Shown here: positions 8,790 through 17,662 of the stretch, one piece after another | Layout: each line of letters opens with the position of its first letter | How positions within the stretch are numbered: position 1 is the stretch's first letter | NCBI GenBank assembly: GCA_937873695.1 | Contig: CALMYL010000007.1 | Span: forward strand, 186,001-250,000 | Length of the DNA stretch: 64,000 nucleotides | Source: an uncultured Ignavibacteria bacterium | Lineage (GTDB): Bacteria; Bacteroidota; Ignavibacteria; Tepidaquicellales; OLB5 | Direction: 5' to 3' | Notes under the pieces: generated by a model | The model's input: the letters and a program-made list of their open reading frames with translations, nothing else | What the model was told of the DNA's origin: nothing | Database searches by the model: none | Made by a program: the position numbers and the translations under genes

Positions 8790-8873
8790 TTTATCCCGGG
8801 GTTCTACCGCTGTCCTTCTGTAGGGACACCATTTGCAATAAGCAAAATTGCGGAGTGCCTCGGGGTTTTTTAT
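8790..8873 (+). terminator. Structured element ending in a T-run after doxX
   Basis: Between doxX and the next gene is a compact GC-rich stretch with a TGTCC...GGACA hairpin nested inside CCGC...GCGG, ending in GGGGTTTTTT. It can terminate the doxX transcript. The unusual multi-stem form suggests a dispersed repeat rather than a simple terminator. Confidence 0.45.
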
Positions 8874-8945
8874 TTAAAAATAATGTAAAATAGAATTGAA
8901 ACACTTCCATTAATTAGTTAAACTTGCGGAACCAAATTTTATGCA

Positions 8946-9824
8946 ATGATCAAAACCACAGCAATCGTTTTTCTGCTCTTCGTAATTTTTCTTCAGAATA
9001 ATTTCGCACAGTGTTCAGATGCCGGAGTTTGTACAATAGGCAGGCACCAGGTAAATGAAATGGCAGTACGAAAGAACCATATTTATTTCGGGGTAAATTT
9101 TGGCTCAAGCGGCAAAGAGCCCGATATTAACGGCAATACAAATGATCTGAGTATTGTATCGTTTAAACTTGAAGCGGATATTGACCTGAAGAATAATTTC
9201 AGGGTAAATGCCTCTGTTCCTTACACGCTGATATCCGGTCCGCTTGGTGAAAATAACGGGGTTGGCGATGTTGAAGCGGTATTTTCTAAAATGTTCAGGA
9301 TAAAAAAGAAGCACCTGCTGACATTTTTCCTTGGCGGAAAGTTTGCAACGGGTAAAGTTAACTCAAGTGATTCACTGCCGCAGCGATATATGCCGGGACT
9401 CGGAACCAACGATATCATTGCGGGCGCGGTTTACACCGGTGTGAATTATTTTTTTGGCGTTGGTTACCAGAAACCCTTTGGCAGAAGCGCGAACTATATC
9501 ACGCGGTTAAAAAGAGGCGATGATGTTTTTTTCCGCGCGGGTTTTTTTGAGGAATTCAGCAAGGTAAGCGTAAAAGCAGAAATTTTGACTATCTTAAGAA
9601 TTCAGGAGTCGAGTGTGTTAAGCGGTGTAAGCACAGAAAATTTTGTTGATGTTTCTAACAGCAACGAAGCGCAGGTAAACCTGCTTGCTACGGTAGGTTA
9701 TAAAGCATCTGAAGATATTTCGGTGACATTACAGGCAGCACTGCCTTTTTTGAAGCGCGATTATAATTTTGACGGGCTTAAGAGAAAATTCACAATCGGT
9801 GCGGCGCTATCGTATAATTTTTAG
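8946..9824 (+). CDS. Predicted outer-membrane beta-barrel protein
   Basis: A 292-residue protein with a signal peptide (about residues 1-21, ending ...NNFAQ) followed by a cysteine-containing start QCSDAGVCTIG. The rest alternates hydrophobic and polar residues in the pattern of transmembrane beta-strands with Gly/aromatic girdles (for example IYFGVNFGSS, LLTFFLGGKFATG, VNYFFGVGYQKPFG) and ends in a terminal aromatic strand TIGAALSYNF. The final Phe is the classic BAM-recognition residue. It probably forms a barrel in the outer membrane. I recognise no specific substrate. The start is ATG at 8946, because the ATG at 8941 hits a stop at once. Confidence 0.7.
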   Translation: MIKTTAIVFLLFVIFLQNNFAQCSDAGVCTIGRHQVNEMAVRKNHIYFGVNFGSSGKEPDINGNTNDLSIVSFKLEADIDLKNNFRVNASVPYTLISGPLGENNGVGDVEAVFSKMFRIKKKHLLTFFLGGKFATGKVNSSDSLPQRYMPGLGTNDIIAGAVYTGVNYFFGVGYQKPFGRSANYITRLKRGDDVFFRAGFFEEFSKVSVKAEILTILRIQESSVLSGVSTENFVDVSNSNEAQVNLLATVGYKASEDISVTLQAALPFLKRDYNFDGLKRKFTIGAALSYNF

Positions 9825-9949
9825 ACTCCTGCATCGAAAATTATGTAATTGTACAGATTTACAGATGAATTTTTTTGGCTAGCGTTCGAATCTTTTGTAA
9901 TTCTTTTAGAGAAAAAATCGTTATATATTGTGGTAAATACATCTGAATT

Positions 9950-10162
9950 ATGAAAGAAACGGAAATAATTTTTGTCGTAGAAGAGTCAAATGAAGGTGGA
10001 TTTGAAGCTAAAGCTTTAGGACATTCCATTTTTACTGACGCTGACGACCTGGAATCACTCAAATCCAGGATCAAAGATGCTGTTAAGTGTCATTTTGAGG
10101 ATAATGAAATACCTTCGGTTATAAGGCTTCATTTCATAAGGGAAGAGTTAATAGCTGTATGA
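9950..10162 (+). CDS. HicB-like antitoxin
   Basis: A 70-residue protein with the HicB partial-RNase-H-like pattern: a first strand EIIFVVEESNEGGFEAKALG, then TDADDLESLKSRIKDAVKCHF and a short end. Its stop codon overlaps the start of the HicA-like gene by four bases (ATGA), typical of a translationally coupled toxin-antitoxin pair. Antitoxin-first order is the reverse of the commoner hicA-hicB order but known. No C-terminal DNA-binding domain is present, so autoregulation would need another factor. Confidence 0.75.
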   Translation: MKETEIIFVVEESNEGGFEAKALGHSIFTDADDLESLKSRIKDAVKCHFEDNEIPSVIRLHFIREELIAV

Positions 10163-10404
10163 AATTACCCAGAGACCTTAATGCAATTCAGTTCATTAAA
10201 TTACTTAGAAAATTAGATTACGAAGAAACACGTCAGTCGGGCAGTCACATTAGATTGACCCGTAAAACAACAGAGTCCGAACATCATATTACTATACCAA
10301 ATCACAATCCTATAAAATTAGGTACATTAAACAATATACTGAAAGATATTTCGATGCATCTGGATATTAATAAAAATGATTTGTTAAGGGAACTTTTTGA
10401 TTGA
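10159..10404 (+). CDS. HicA/YcfA-type mRNA interferase toxin
   Basis: An 81-residue double-stranded-RNA-binding-like fold toxin. Visible motifs: DLNAIQFIKLLRKLDYEETRQSGSHIRL, containing the catalytic-type His in GSH, then HHITIPNHNPIKLGTLNNILKDI, the conserved HicA core. HicA toxins cleave mRNA unless bound by HicB. It directly follows the HicB-like gene with a four-base overlap. The longer C-terminus (SMHLDINKNDLLRELF) is usual for this branch. Confidence 0.8.
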   Translation: MKLPRDLNAIQFIKLLRKLDYEETRQSGSHIRLTRKTTESEHHITIPNHNPIKLGTLNNILKDISMHLDINKNDLLRELFD

Positions 10405-10426
10405 TAGAAATATGAGGATCAGATAA

Positions 10427-11125
10427 GTGAGAATTATTCTTTTTCTAATATCGTTTATGTTCATCTTTTCCTGCTCCAAGCAGAATGTGAAATCTGATAA
10501 CACAAACAAAACAGTAAATAAAACTGATTCGACTCTTTCAAACAAGATAACACTAACTGAGAACCAGAAAAAAGTTTTGGATGGCGCGAAGAAATGTCTT
10601 GAGGCGAAGTTCAGCTATGATATGACAATGGGCTATTATGTGTGTACTTACAAAGATGGAGAGAACACAGGTTCGAAAGTTTTCCCGGGGGGTGATGTTG
10701 CCCCTGATATGGGCGTATGCACTGATGTAATTATCCGCGCTTTGCGCTGGGGCGGGGTTTGTGACCTGCAGGAAGAAATCTATAATGACCTGAAGGCAAA
10801 CTGGAGTGATTACCCGATGTCGAGATGGTCAGCCAAAAAGCCTGACCCGAATATTGATCAGCGAAGAGTACCTGTTTTAATGGTTTGGTTTGGCAAGTAC
10901 TGGCAGAATATTGACGCGGCAAAAGAAAGTGACTTCCAGCCGGGTGATGTTGTTGCATGGGATATGAACGGTGATGGCTGGGGAGATCATATCGGAATAG
11001 TCTCAGATATGTATGGATCTGATGAATTGTTGAAGCTTATCCATAACTTTCCCGACCCCGGTTACGTAGCAGAAGAAGATGTGCTGAATGAGTGGACAAT
11101 TATTGGGCATTATAGAATTAAATAG
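10427..11125 (+). CDS. DUF1287 lipoprotein
   Basis: A 232-residue protein starting with GTG (the nearby ATG meets a stop after four codons). Residues 1-16 form a lipoprotein signal ending FIFSC, and a Thr/Asn/Lys-rich linker follows. The DUF1287 domain shows VCTDVIIRALRWGGVCDLQ, DPNIDQRRVPVLMVWFGKYW, FQPGDVVAWDMNGDGWGDHIGIVSD and a final HNF..PGYVAEEDVL. The Cys-His arrangement (CTDV ... DHIG) resembles NlpC/P60-like papain-fold enzymes, so a cell-envelope amidase or hydrolase role is possible but unproven. It follows HicA by 22 bases. Confidence 0.82.
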   Translation: MRIILFLISFMFIFSCSKQNVKSDNTNKTVNKTDSTLSNKITLTENQKKVLDGAKKCLEAKFSYDMTMGYYVCTYKDGENTGSKVFPGGDVAPDMGVCTDVIIRALRWGGVCDLQEEIYNDLKANWSDYPMSRWSAKKPDPNIDQRRVPVLMVWFGKYWQNIDAAKESDFQPGDVVAWDMNGDGWGDHIGIVSDMYGSDELLKLIHNFPDPGYVAEEDVLNEWTIIGHYRIK

Positions 11126-11132
11126 CTAAAAT

Positions 11133-12578
11133 TTAGCCAGCATCTATCCTTTCCATCAGCCATTTTTTGTGAATGACGTTTTTTACCTGCAGTAAACTTT
11201 CCCTCAGTTCTTTAGATGTCTTTGAATTTCTTCCTGAACCAAATGCGGGTAATTTTAGATAATATGAATAGAAATTTCTGTACTGCTCGTTATATATCGG
11301 GTTCATCAGGCTTTCTTTCTGTACAAAATGCCTGAATGAATCAGCTGCAGAAATTGCCTGCTCCATTAATCCTGCATCGTAACAAAGCCTAAGCTGCAAT
11401 GATCTGAGGTTAAATTTATACGAAACAGTTTTGACATTCCCTATTTTTGATAAATGCCCGAGCGCTTCATCATACTTGCCGCGTTTGCTCAATAGCTCGG
11501 CCAAAGAATAATTTATCCAGAAATTCTGTTCTTCGGGGTCAAGCTTCGGGCCGTATTCCTTTATGAATTTCTCCGCTTCTTCAATTCTGTCAAACTCTAT
11601 GTAAGCGCTGAAAAGATTGTTATACCTGTTGTTATCAAAATAGTCATCTTCATCAAAAGAAGTTATTCCGTTATTGAGTCCGAATAACAGTATATCCAGT
11701 TTTTCTTCAAGGAATTTTACATCTTCCGTCAAATAGTAATTCTTGTGGCAGAAGTTTATAATTATAGAAATAATATTAAAACAATCTTTGTGTCCAAGTT
11801 CATTAAATGATCCGTAGAAAGCATTCTTTAATTTTTGAAGATCATCAATGTTGTTGTTTTTCAGCAGAAGAACCCGCAGGTATGCCATGTTTAGCGTTGG
11901 GAACTCAAGGTACTCAGGGTTCTTTTGAAGAAACGTAATTATTTCATCTAAAAAAATAAGTTTTGGCGTGTAGTTTATTATCTGGCTTTGGTTCAGATGG
12001 TAGAAATGGTCCGCAAGCATTCTGAGCAGAAAAAAATAGGTGAGGTATTTCTGTTCATCAAAAAGCTCTGTGTTTGGTTTATTGCTTTTTGTAGCCGCAA
12101 AAGCCCTGCTGTACAGATATTTCCTGTAGAATGACATAAAATATTTATCAAGAAAATCATCAGGATTTTCTGCTTTCAAAGCTTTGGCTTCCTTTAATCC
12201 TTCATTAAGTATTTTTTCAGAAAGTTTCTTCAGGTTCGGCACGCCGGCAATATTATCCAGCAGGAACCTTTTCTATAGAATAGATTCCCTGCGGAATGCA
12301 TTTACAGCCAGATATTCTTCGGTTAGCTGCTGCAGATTGCTCATAAGCACCCTGAAAAATCCGTCATTATACTCCGCCTTACCAAAGAGTTTTTTGAAAA
12401 CATATTCTTTTTCAAGTTTTTCAGCAGGGTATTCAGGAAATTGTTTTCTTATATATTCAAACAGCTTTATGAGCGCTTTGTTAGTATTAAAGTACGGTGA
12501 TCTGATAAAACTATTCAGTTCTTTAAGCCGGGTTTTATCAAGACTTTTTACTAATAAAATCAAACCACTGTTGTTCAT
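11133..12578 (-). pseudogene. Helical-repeat family protein (paralogue A), interrupted by one in-frame TAG
   Basis: Read from the ATG at 12578, this is a ~481-codon gene homologous over its length to the intact genes at 16226-17662 and 32823-34301. After 101 codons (...NAFRRESIL) a TAG stop occurs at 12273-12275. The same frame then continues without shift (KRFLLDNIAGVPN...) to a normal stop at 11133. A GTG at 12242 could restart the downstream part. The N-terminus holds the family signature KELNSFIRSPYFNTN ... LFEYIRKQFP; the C-terminal part has TPR-like helices (AEKFIKEYGPKLDPEE, YDEALGHLSKIG) and the family end IHKKWLMERI. Either a recent nonsense mutation, a read-through codon or a sequence error. 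Function of the family is unknown to me. Confidence 0.75.
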
Positions 12579-12799
12579 AACCGCATTAAATTTAATGTAC
12601 TTACCAAAAACTTACCAATTTTAGTGATACAGATCTGTTAAACAAATTTAAAATTTATTCCTGAACGGGAATAGTTAAACAATAAGAAAAAAAATTTGTG
12701 TAAATATACTCAAAAATTTAATATTCTGAGCTTTTTTGATACAATACACCCGCAAAAAATCAGTAACAATTTTCAAAAAGATTCTTTGTTACAAGCGCA
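12579..12799. other. Divergent intergenic region upstream of paralogue A and the FN3 gene
   Basis: An AT-rich 221-base gap between two genes reading outward. It must carry both promoters. A direct repeat ACTTACCA occurs near 12599 and 12610. I see no clear operator or terminator. Confidence 0.4.
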
Positions 12800-12835
12800 G
12801 TGAATGAAGTAACTTTGTTAAAAATTTTAGTGCTG

Positions 12836-13117
12836 ATGAACGAATTTTATATACGGGGATTTAATGTAACCAGGGGAGATGAAAAAGGAGAAGTTAACAT
12901 AAGCTGGGATTCTGTAAACGGGGCGCATTTATACATCATTCAGTTTGCCGGTGCGGGAAACAGATACAAAGAATGGAAAGTAGCGGATATAATAAACGAA
13001 TATTTCTATACTCTTAATGGCTTAAAGAATAACAGATCTTATTTTTTCAGGGTAGCTGCTGTAAACAGCAGCAAACAAGGACCGTGGAGCAGAAAAATCA
13101 AAAAAAACATTATATAA
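12836..13117 (+). CDS. Small fibronectin type III domain protein
   Basis: A 93-residue protein from the ATG at 12836; a GTG at 12800 would add 12 residues. Almost all of it is one FN3 domain: GEVNISWDSVNGAHLYIIQFAG, FYTLNGLKNNRSYFFRVAAVNSSKQGPWS, with the conserved Trp of strand B, the Tyr/Leu pair and the final PWS. There is no signal peptide, so it appears cytoplasmic, which is unusual for a lone bacterial FN3 domain. It precedes a T9SS-exported propeller gene and may be a cut-down relative of such secreted proteins. Function unknown. Confidence 0.65.
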   Translation: MNEFYIRGFNVTRGDEKGEVNISWDSVNGAHLYIIQFAGAGNRYKEWKVADIINEYFYTLNGLKNNRSYFFRVAAVNSSKQGPWSRKIKKNII

Positions 13118-13182
13118 ATTTTATTTTAAATAGCATGATAAGTCCAAGAGATGCAATGAATTAATTTTTTTTGATTCAAATA

Positions 13183-13290
13183 AGCTGAATTAATCCTGAA
13201 TAGCGGATTAATCCTGAATAGCGGATTAATCCTGAGTAGCCGGATTATTCTTTAATAACCGGATTAATTTTGTAGAGCTGAATTAATTTT
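13183..13290 (+). repeat. Imperfect 18-19 base tandem repeat upstream of a T9SS gene
   Basis: About five and a half copies of a unit like GATTAATCCTGAATAGCG; the first two are the closest, the later ones drift (TAATAACCG, TGTAGAGCTG) and are 19 long. Each early unit contains the palindrome GGATTAATCC. The array ends about 30 bases before the start codon at 13319, so it lies in the promoter or leader of that gene. The rest of 13118-13318 is AT-rich with nothing else recognised. Confidence 0.75.
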
Positions 13291-13318
13291 AAAGAACGTA
13301 AACTTAATTATACAGAAT

Positions 13319-14518
13319 ATGAAATCATTAATAATCATTCTGGAATTTCTGATAATCTCTTCTTCCATTTCTCAGTGGCAGCCCATAAACAGCGGAATAT
13401 CCGGTACTATAGTCAGAGGGATAACTTCAAACGGTCAGTATTTATTTGCCGCATCTGACGGCTATGGAATGTATCGATCAACAAACCAGGGAAACAACTG
13501 GATTCTGGCAAATTCCGGAATAACCAATAACAGTCTTTGGGCTATTCGGGAAATATCAGGGGTCTTATTTGCGGGATCTTTTTCGCCCAATTCAGTTTCC
13601 CGTTCATCAAATAACGGTGATAACTGGATAAATTTAGGTTTAAGCAGCATAAGAAATTTTATCTCACACAACAGTTATATTTATGCTGTTGACTGGAGCA
13701 CCGGAGTTTACAGGTCCACTAACTCAGGAAACTCATGGATCCCGGTTAATTCAGGCATTTCAGGAGGAGGGTTCTGGCCGATAATTTCTGCAAACGGTAT
13801 CCTGTATGTTGGAGGCGCAGCAGGTGTTTTTAAATCTACTAATAACGGAGATAACTGGGTTAACTCAAATTCAGGTTTAAATGCCGGGAATGTATACTCG
13901 CTTGCGGAATTATCGGGTGATATTTTTGCAGGTACCTCATACGGGGGAGTGTACAGATCAACAAACTCGGGTAATAACTGGAGTGTTTCCAATACAGGCA
14001 TGGGAAACCTGACAGTTTACGCTCTATATAAAACAGGCAGCATTCTTGCTGCCGGTACATCAACCAATGGGGTATATTTTTCTTATGATAACGGCAGCAC
14101 CTGGTCATTCAGCAATCCGGGCCTTACTTCAACAAACGTAACAGAACTGTACAGTGATAATAATTACTTATATGCAGGAACGCTTGGTGGAGGCATTTAC
14201 AGAAGACCTTTAATCGAGATCATGTCAGTTGTTCCTGTTTCAGGTGAAGTACCTGAAAGCTTTTCACTTTCGCAGAATTATCCGAATCCTTTTAATCCGG
14301 TTACAAATATCACGCTGCACATTGCCGAAAGCGGGTTTGTAACATTAAGGGTTTTTGATCTGACCGGACGAGAAGTAATAACGCCGGTTAATGAAGTACT
14401 GCATTCCGGTATTTATAAAGTTGATGTGAATATGTCTGAATTCCCTTCAGGTGTTTATTTCTACAGACTTGAATCAGGGAAATTTTCTGAAACAAAAAAA
14501 ATGATATTAACAAAATAA
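13319..14518 (+). CDS. T9SS-exported beta-propeller (BNR/Asp-box type) protein
   Basis: A 399-residue secreted protein: signal peptide (residues 1-19), then about seven Asp-box repeats of the type MYRSTNQGNNWILANSGIT, VYRSTNSGNSWIPVNSGIS, VFKSTNNGDNWVNSNSG. Such repeats build sialidase/sortilin-like propellers that usually bind or display rather than cleave. No sialidase active-site Arg triad is evident. The C-terminal ~85 residues are a T9SS type A sorting domain (SQNYPNPFNPVTNITLH ... FDLTGREV ... SGVYFYRLE ... KKMILTK). The gene is followed by a small membrane-protein gene and preceded by a tandem repeat array. Ligand unknown. Confidence 0.85.
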   Translation: MKSLIIILEFLIISSSISQWQPINSGISGTIVRGITSNGQYLFAASDGYGMYRSTNQGNNWILANSGITNNSLWAIREISGVLFAGSFSPNSVSRSSNNGDNWINLGLSSIRNFISHNSYIYAVDWSTGVYRSTNSGNSWIPVNSGISGGGFWPIISANGILYVGGAAGVFKSTNNGDNWVNSNSGLNAGNVYSLAELSGDIFAGTSYGGVYRSTNSGNNWSVSNTGMGNLTVYALYKTGSILAAGTSTNGVYFSYDNGSTWSFSNPGLTSTNVTELYSDNNYLYAGTLGGGIYRRPLIEIMSVVPVSGEVPESFSLSQNYPNPFNPVTNITLHIAESGFVTLRVFDLTGREVITPVNEVLHSGIYKVDVNMSEFPSGVYFYRLESGKFSETKKMILTK

Positions 14519-14530
14519 ATATTAATAACT

Positions 14531-14710
14531 ATGGGATATTTTGATAAACTTTCAGATTACTACAGATCAGAGCAGTTTAATAAAGACGGCAAAAGATTTG
14601 AAAAACAGGTAAAAAATTCCTTCCTTTCAACTGCAATAATAATTGGAGCCGTATTCCTGCTGATAGCTGTATTGGTAATTATCGGTGGATTGCAGTCGCT
14701 CTTTGGCTGA
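14531..14710 (+). CDS. Small single-pass membrane protein (59 aa)
   Basis: A short frame beginning ATG GGA TAT TTT GAT 12 bases after the preceding T9SS gene. It encodes MGYFDKLSDYYRSEQFNKDG, a charged N-terminal half with FEKQVKNSF, then one long hydrophobic helix (about residues 33-55, including TAIIIGAVFLLIAVLVIIGG) and a short LQSLFG end. No family is recognised. Tight spacing to the upstream gene and the clean soluble-then-membrane layout support it as real. A terminator follows at 14784. Confidence 0.6.
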   Translation: MGYFDKLSDYYRSEQFNKDGKRFEKQVKNSFLSTAIIIGAVFLLIAVLVIIGGLQSLFG

Positions 14711-14783
14711 AAAACCGCGCCATTTTTATTTGTTATGATCGTTTTACCGCAGTTAAAGGGTACATACCCGTTGCAGCAGAACA

Positions 14784-14811
14784 AGGTCCGTGTAATTCAC
14801 GGACTTTTTTA
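14784..14811 (+). terminator. Intrinsic terminator
   Basis: Stem GTCCGTG / CACGGAC with a short loop, followed by six T. It ends transcription of the T9SS-propeller/small-membrane-protein unit before the DMT transporter gene. Confidence 0.8.
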
Positions 14812-14853
14812 TTTTCCGTCAATGATTTATCTTGCATAAAATATTTTTGATAA

Positions 14854-15750
14854 ATGGAAAGTAAACCGCAGGATCAGTCACTGGCAAAAGGAATAGTTTC
14901 AGCGCTTGTTGGGCTCTTTTTCCTCTCGCTCATAGCGGTATGTGTTAAGCTTGCCGGAAAAACCGGCGCCCAGCTTGGCTGGATTGTATTCATGCAGTAC
15001 ACTGCTGCGTTTGCGCTTTCCCTGCTTCTAAGCGCAAAAGATAAATTCAGGAACATTAGACCCGCAAATTACCCTCTTGAAATTCTCAGAGGTTCCGCGG
15101 GAGTTATTTCATTCTTATTGTTTGCCGCGGCAATGACGGAAATACCGATGGTAGACGCATCGCTGCTGCAGAACACGGCGCCTATTTTTATCCCGATAAT
15201 TGGATTAGTGTGGCTTAAGGATGTTGTTGAAAAAAGAATATGGCTTGGCATATTGATAGGGTTTATCGGGATAGTCCTTATAATAAAACCTGATGGCAAT
15301 GTATTTAAGGCGGGCGATCTTATAGGGCTGGCATCTGGAATCCTGCTGGCGATAAGTTATGTTGCAATGAGAATAATAACAAAGTCAGATGGATTTAAAA
15401 CGATACTATTCTATTTTTCTCTTTCAGCCATGATACTTTCTTTACCGCTTGGTATAATTTACTGGTCAGATCCGCCGATTGAAGGCTGGCTGTACTCTCT
15501 TGCCGGGGGAGTGCTGCTTGTGGCATATCTTAATATGCAGCAATATTCATACAAACACACAGAGGCCTCAAAGCTCAGTCCATTCAATTATTTTGTGGTT
15601 ATTTATATAGGCTTAATGGATTGGTGGCTTTTTGGCCATGTGCCTGATACGCTTACTATTATAGGCATTGCCGTTGTTAGTATTGGCGGGATCATCGCAA
15701 TATTAAAACATGAAGAAGGCAAAAAAGAACTTAAGCACACATGGCATTAA
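14854..15750 (+). CDS. EamA/DMT-family transporter
   Basis: A 298-residue inner-membrane protein with ten hydrophobic helices in two EamA repeats. The first repeat ends with the typical ILRGSAGVISFLLFAAAMTEIPMVDASLLQNTAPIFIPIIGLVWLKD pattern (positions about 73-122), the second with SPFNYFVVIYIGLMDWWLFGHVP near 246-268. DMT exporters move metabolites or drugs out of the cell; the substrate cannot be predicted. Start is ATG; the gene is probably a single-gene unit, with its own promoter after the terminator at 14784. Confidence 0.85.
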   Translation: MESKPQDQSLAKGIVSALVGLFFLSLIAVCVKLAGKTGAQLGWIVFMQYTAAFALSLLLSAKDKFRNIRPANYPLEILRGSAGVISFLLFAAAMTEIPMVDASLLQNTAPIFIPIIGLVWLKDVVEKRIWLGILIGFIGIVLIIKPDGNVFKAGDLIGLASGILLAISYVAMRIITKSDGFKTILFYFSLSAMILSLPLGIIYWSDPPIEGWLYSLAGGVLLVAYLNMQQYSYKHTEASKLSPFNYFVVIYIGLMDWWLFGHVPDTLTIIGIAVVSIGGIIAILKHEEGKKELKHTWH

Positions 15751-15846
15751 ATGTTTATTAAGGATGTTTTGTAGTTAAAATGACTACAGCTATTTAAGCA
15801 ATTTCGTTATTACCCGTAATGAGTAATTTGTGTTATTATTGCTCAT

Positions 15847-16218
15847 ATGGAACAGAAAAAATCAATAAGTATTACAGTATTAACGGCATTGTTTCTTTTA
15901 TGTTTGCTTGCAATGAGCATTCAAAGCATGGTTATACAGGACATGACCCCTGAAAACGCTGAATTTGTTTCCAAAGATAGTGAAATAGCTTCTTTGAAGA
16001 ATGAAATTGAGATGCTAAAAGCTGAAAAGGAACTTAAAACTGCAGGAATTGGATCTGCTGCCGTAAATGTTCTGGTATTGCTGCTGTTTTCAGCATCAGC
16101 GGGAATTTTATCAGCGTATTATGTGAAAAGAAAAACCCGGTCATTATGTCATTGTAATAACAGAAGGCTGAAGCTGATGAAAAAGATCTCTGAGGATAAA
16201 CTGAATTTAAGGAGCTGA
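15847..16218 (+). CDS. Small membrane protein with central coiled coil
   Basis: A 123-residue protein with a first membrane helix (SITVLTALFLLCLLAMSIQ, ~9-27), a short coiled-coil stretch rich in Lys/Glu (DSEIASLKNEIEMLKAEKELK, in two heptad-like blocks, ~44-64), a second membrane helix (AAVNVLVLLLFSASAGILSAYYV, ~71-93) and a basic tail with a CHC pair. No family is recognised. It converges on paralogue B of the helical-repeat family, with only seven bases between the stops. Confidence 0.55.
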   Translation: MEQKKSISITVLTALFLLCLLAMSIQSMVIQDMTPENAEFVSKDSEIASLKNEIEMLKAEKELKTAGIGSAAVNVLVLLLFSASAGILSAYYVKRKTRSLCHCNNRRLKLMKKISEDKLNLRS

Positions 16219-16225
16219 TAACTGT

Positions 16226-17662
16226 CTAATTCAGTTCGTTTATTTTTTCAAGCATCCAGTCTTTATGCGGAGTATCTGTTTTTTCTACCTCCTGTTTCAG
16301 CAAGCCCGCAGAATAAATCACATCATTTTTCCCCTTCTTCAATTCTCTAAACGAGAGCAAACGGTTAACAATATTCAAAAATCCTGAAAATCTCAATTTC
16401 TTAAGATCAGATATTTTTGTATCATTTTGAATGAAATGTTTTGAGGAATCAATAAGGTATCTTATTTCCTCAAAATGCTCCAGTTCATATGCTGTGATAA
16501 GCTCCCACCGCCTGATGTTGAGTTTATCAACAAAATTAGTATGTTTTATTTTTGAAAGATATTTCAGGGTTTCATTGAATTTTTTTTGTTTCATTGTGAA
16601 TTCGATCATTGCATGGCAGTAATAATTATCCATAACTTCAGGCTCAAGCATGGTCTTGTATGTATCAATAAAAGTTTTCGCCCATTTAATTTCGCCTGCA
16701 GATACTGCCGATCCTGCGACGTTTTTATAAAAAGCGCCGTCCATGTTTTTAACTTTATCAATACTGTAAATTGAATTATCTATCATAAAACGGTATATCC
16801 CGTATTCATGCTGCGCGAAATCTGTAATCCCTGATTCAATTTTTTTTTGGCAGAAATTTGCAAGCGCCACAAAGAAGTTATACTTCTGCTCACCGCTTAA
16901 ACTTCCCAGATTATTTTCAAGCAGTTCTTTAAGCTCGTAAAAATATGATGCATCCTCTTCGTAAACCAGCATAAAGGCAAGATAATATATTTTCGTAATG
17001 ATATCCTTTTCAACAGGGGTATTTCTGTAATACTCCAGAAATCTTACGAGGAAATCATTTTTAGCGGGTACGTTTATTTCACCCTGCATAAAGATCCAGT
17101 TGTAATTGTTATCAATGATATCGATAAAATATCCCATGGTTAAGTTATCATTCACTGTTTTGATGCTGCCGGCAGTTTGGTAATGCCTGTCCTGCTGTAT
17201 CATATAATTCTGCTTAAGTACTTCAGCAAGATATTTGTTGCTGTGGTAGCCTGTTACATCTTTGTTTTTTTCCAGTGTGATCTCTGTTCTTGCCATTACT
17301 CTTTCAAAGACTTTACCAAGTCCGCGCTCAAGCAGCCCTTCGCAAAGGTTCAGTTCCCGGACGGCGGTTCTTCTGCCGTAAGTTTTCAGTTCAATGAATT
17401 TTTCGGCAAGCCTGGTAAGGTCATATATAAGATTCTTTAAAGTACCGTAATTGAATTTTTTCCCGGGGAAGATCTTTTTATAAATTATCTCACGCCCGGT
17501 CTCTTCAGAAATAAGCTTATCGGATCCTTTTGATACAACTTTCCATAATTTTACAACTGCAGATTTACGGTTGAAATATCCTGAGCACACTAAATCATCA
17601 AATTCTTTCATTTCAGTTTTAGTAAATGAACCAAGAATATCAAAAAGAATACTGTTTTCCAT
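16226..17662 (-). CDS. Helical-repeat family protein (paralogue B), function unknown
   Basis: A 478-residue soluble, all-helical protein without signal peptide or membrane segment. It shares with the genes at 11133-12578 and 32823-34301 an N-terminal block (EMKEFDDLVCSGYFNRKSAVVKLWKVV ... KKIFPGKKFNYGTLKNLIYDL, in two parts) and a C-terminal end HKDWMLEKINEL. The middle reads like degenerate TPR pairs (AKTFIDTYKTMLEPEVMDNY, NETLKYLSKIKHTNFVDKL). The family is recurrent in Bacteroidetes-like genomes as hypothetical proteins. It is transcribed divergently from a T9SS-exported propeller gene at 17912, 249 bases away. Role unknown; helical repeats suggest protein-protein contacts in the cytoplasm. 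Confidence 0.7.
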   Translation of the reverse strand: MENSILFDILGSFTKTEMKEFDDLVCSGYFNRKSAVVKLWKVVSKGSDKLISEETGREIIYKKIFPGKKFNYGTLKNLIYDLTRLAEKFIELKTYGRRTAVRELNLCEGLLERGLGKVFERVMARTEITLEKNKDVTGYHSNKYLAEVLKQNYMIQQDRHYQTAGSIKTVNDNLTMGYFIDIIDNNYNWIFMQGEINVPAKNDFLVRFLEYYRNTPVEKDIITKIYYLAFMLVYEEDASYFYELKELLENNLGSLSGEQKYNFFVALANFCQKKIESGITDFAQHEYGIYRFMIDNSIYSIDKVKNMDGAFYKNVAGSAVSAGEIKWAKTFIDTYKTMLEPEVMDNYYCHAMIEFTMKQKKFNETLKYLSKIKHTNFVDKLNIRRWELITAYELEHFEEIRYLIDSSKHFIQNDTKISDLKKLRFSGFLNIVNRLLSFRELKKGKNDVIYSAGLLKQEVEKTDTPHKDWMLEKINELN

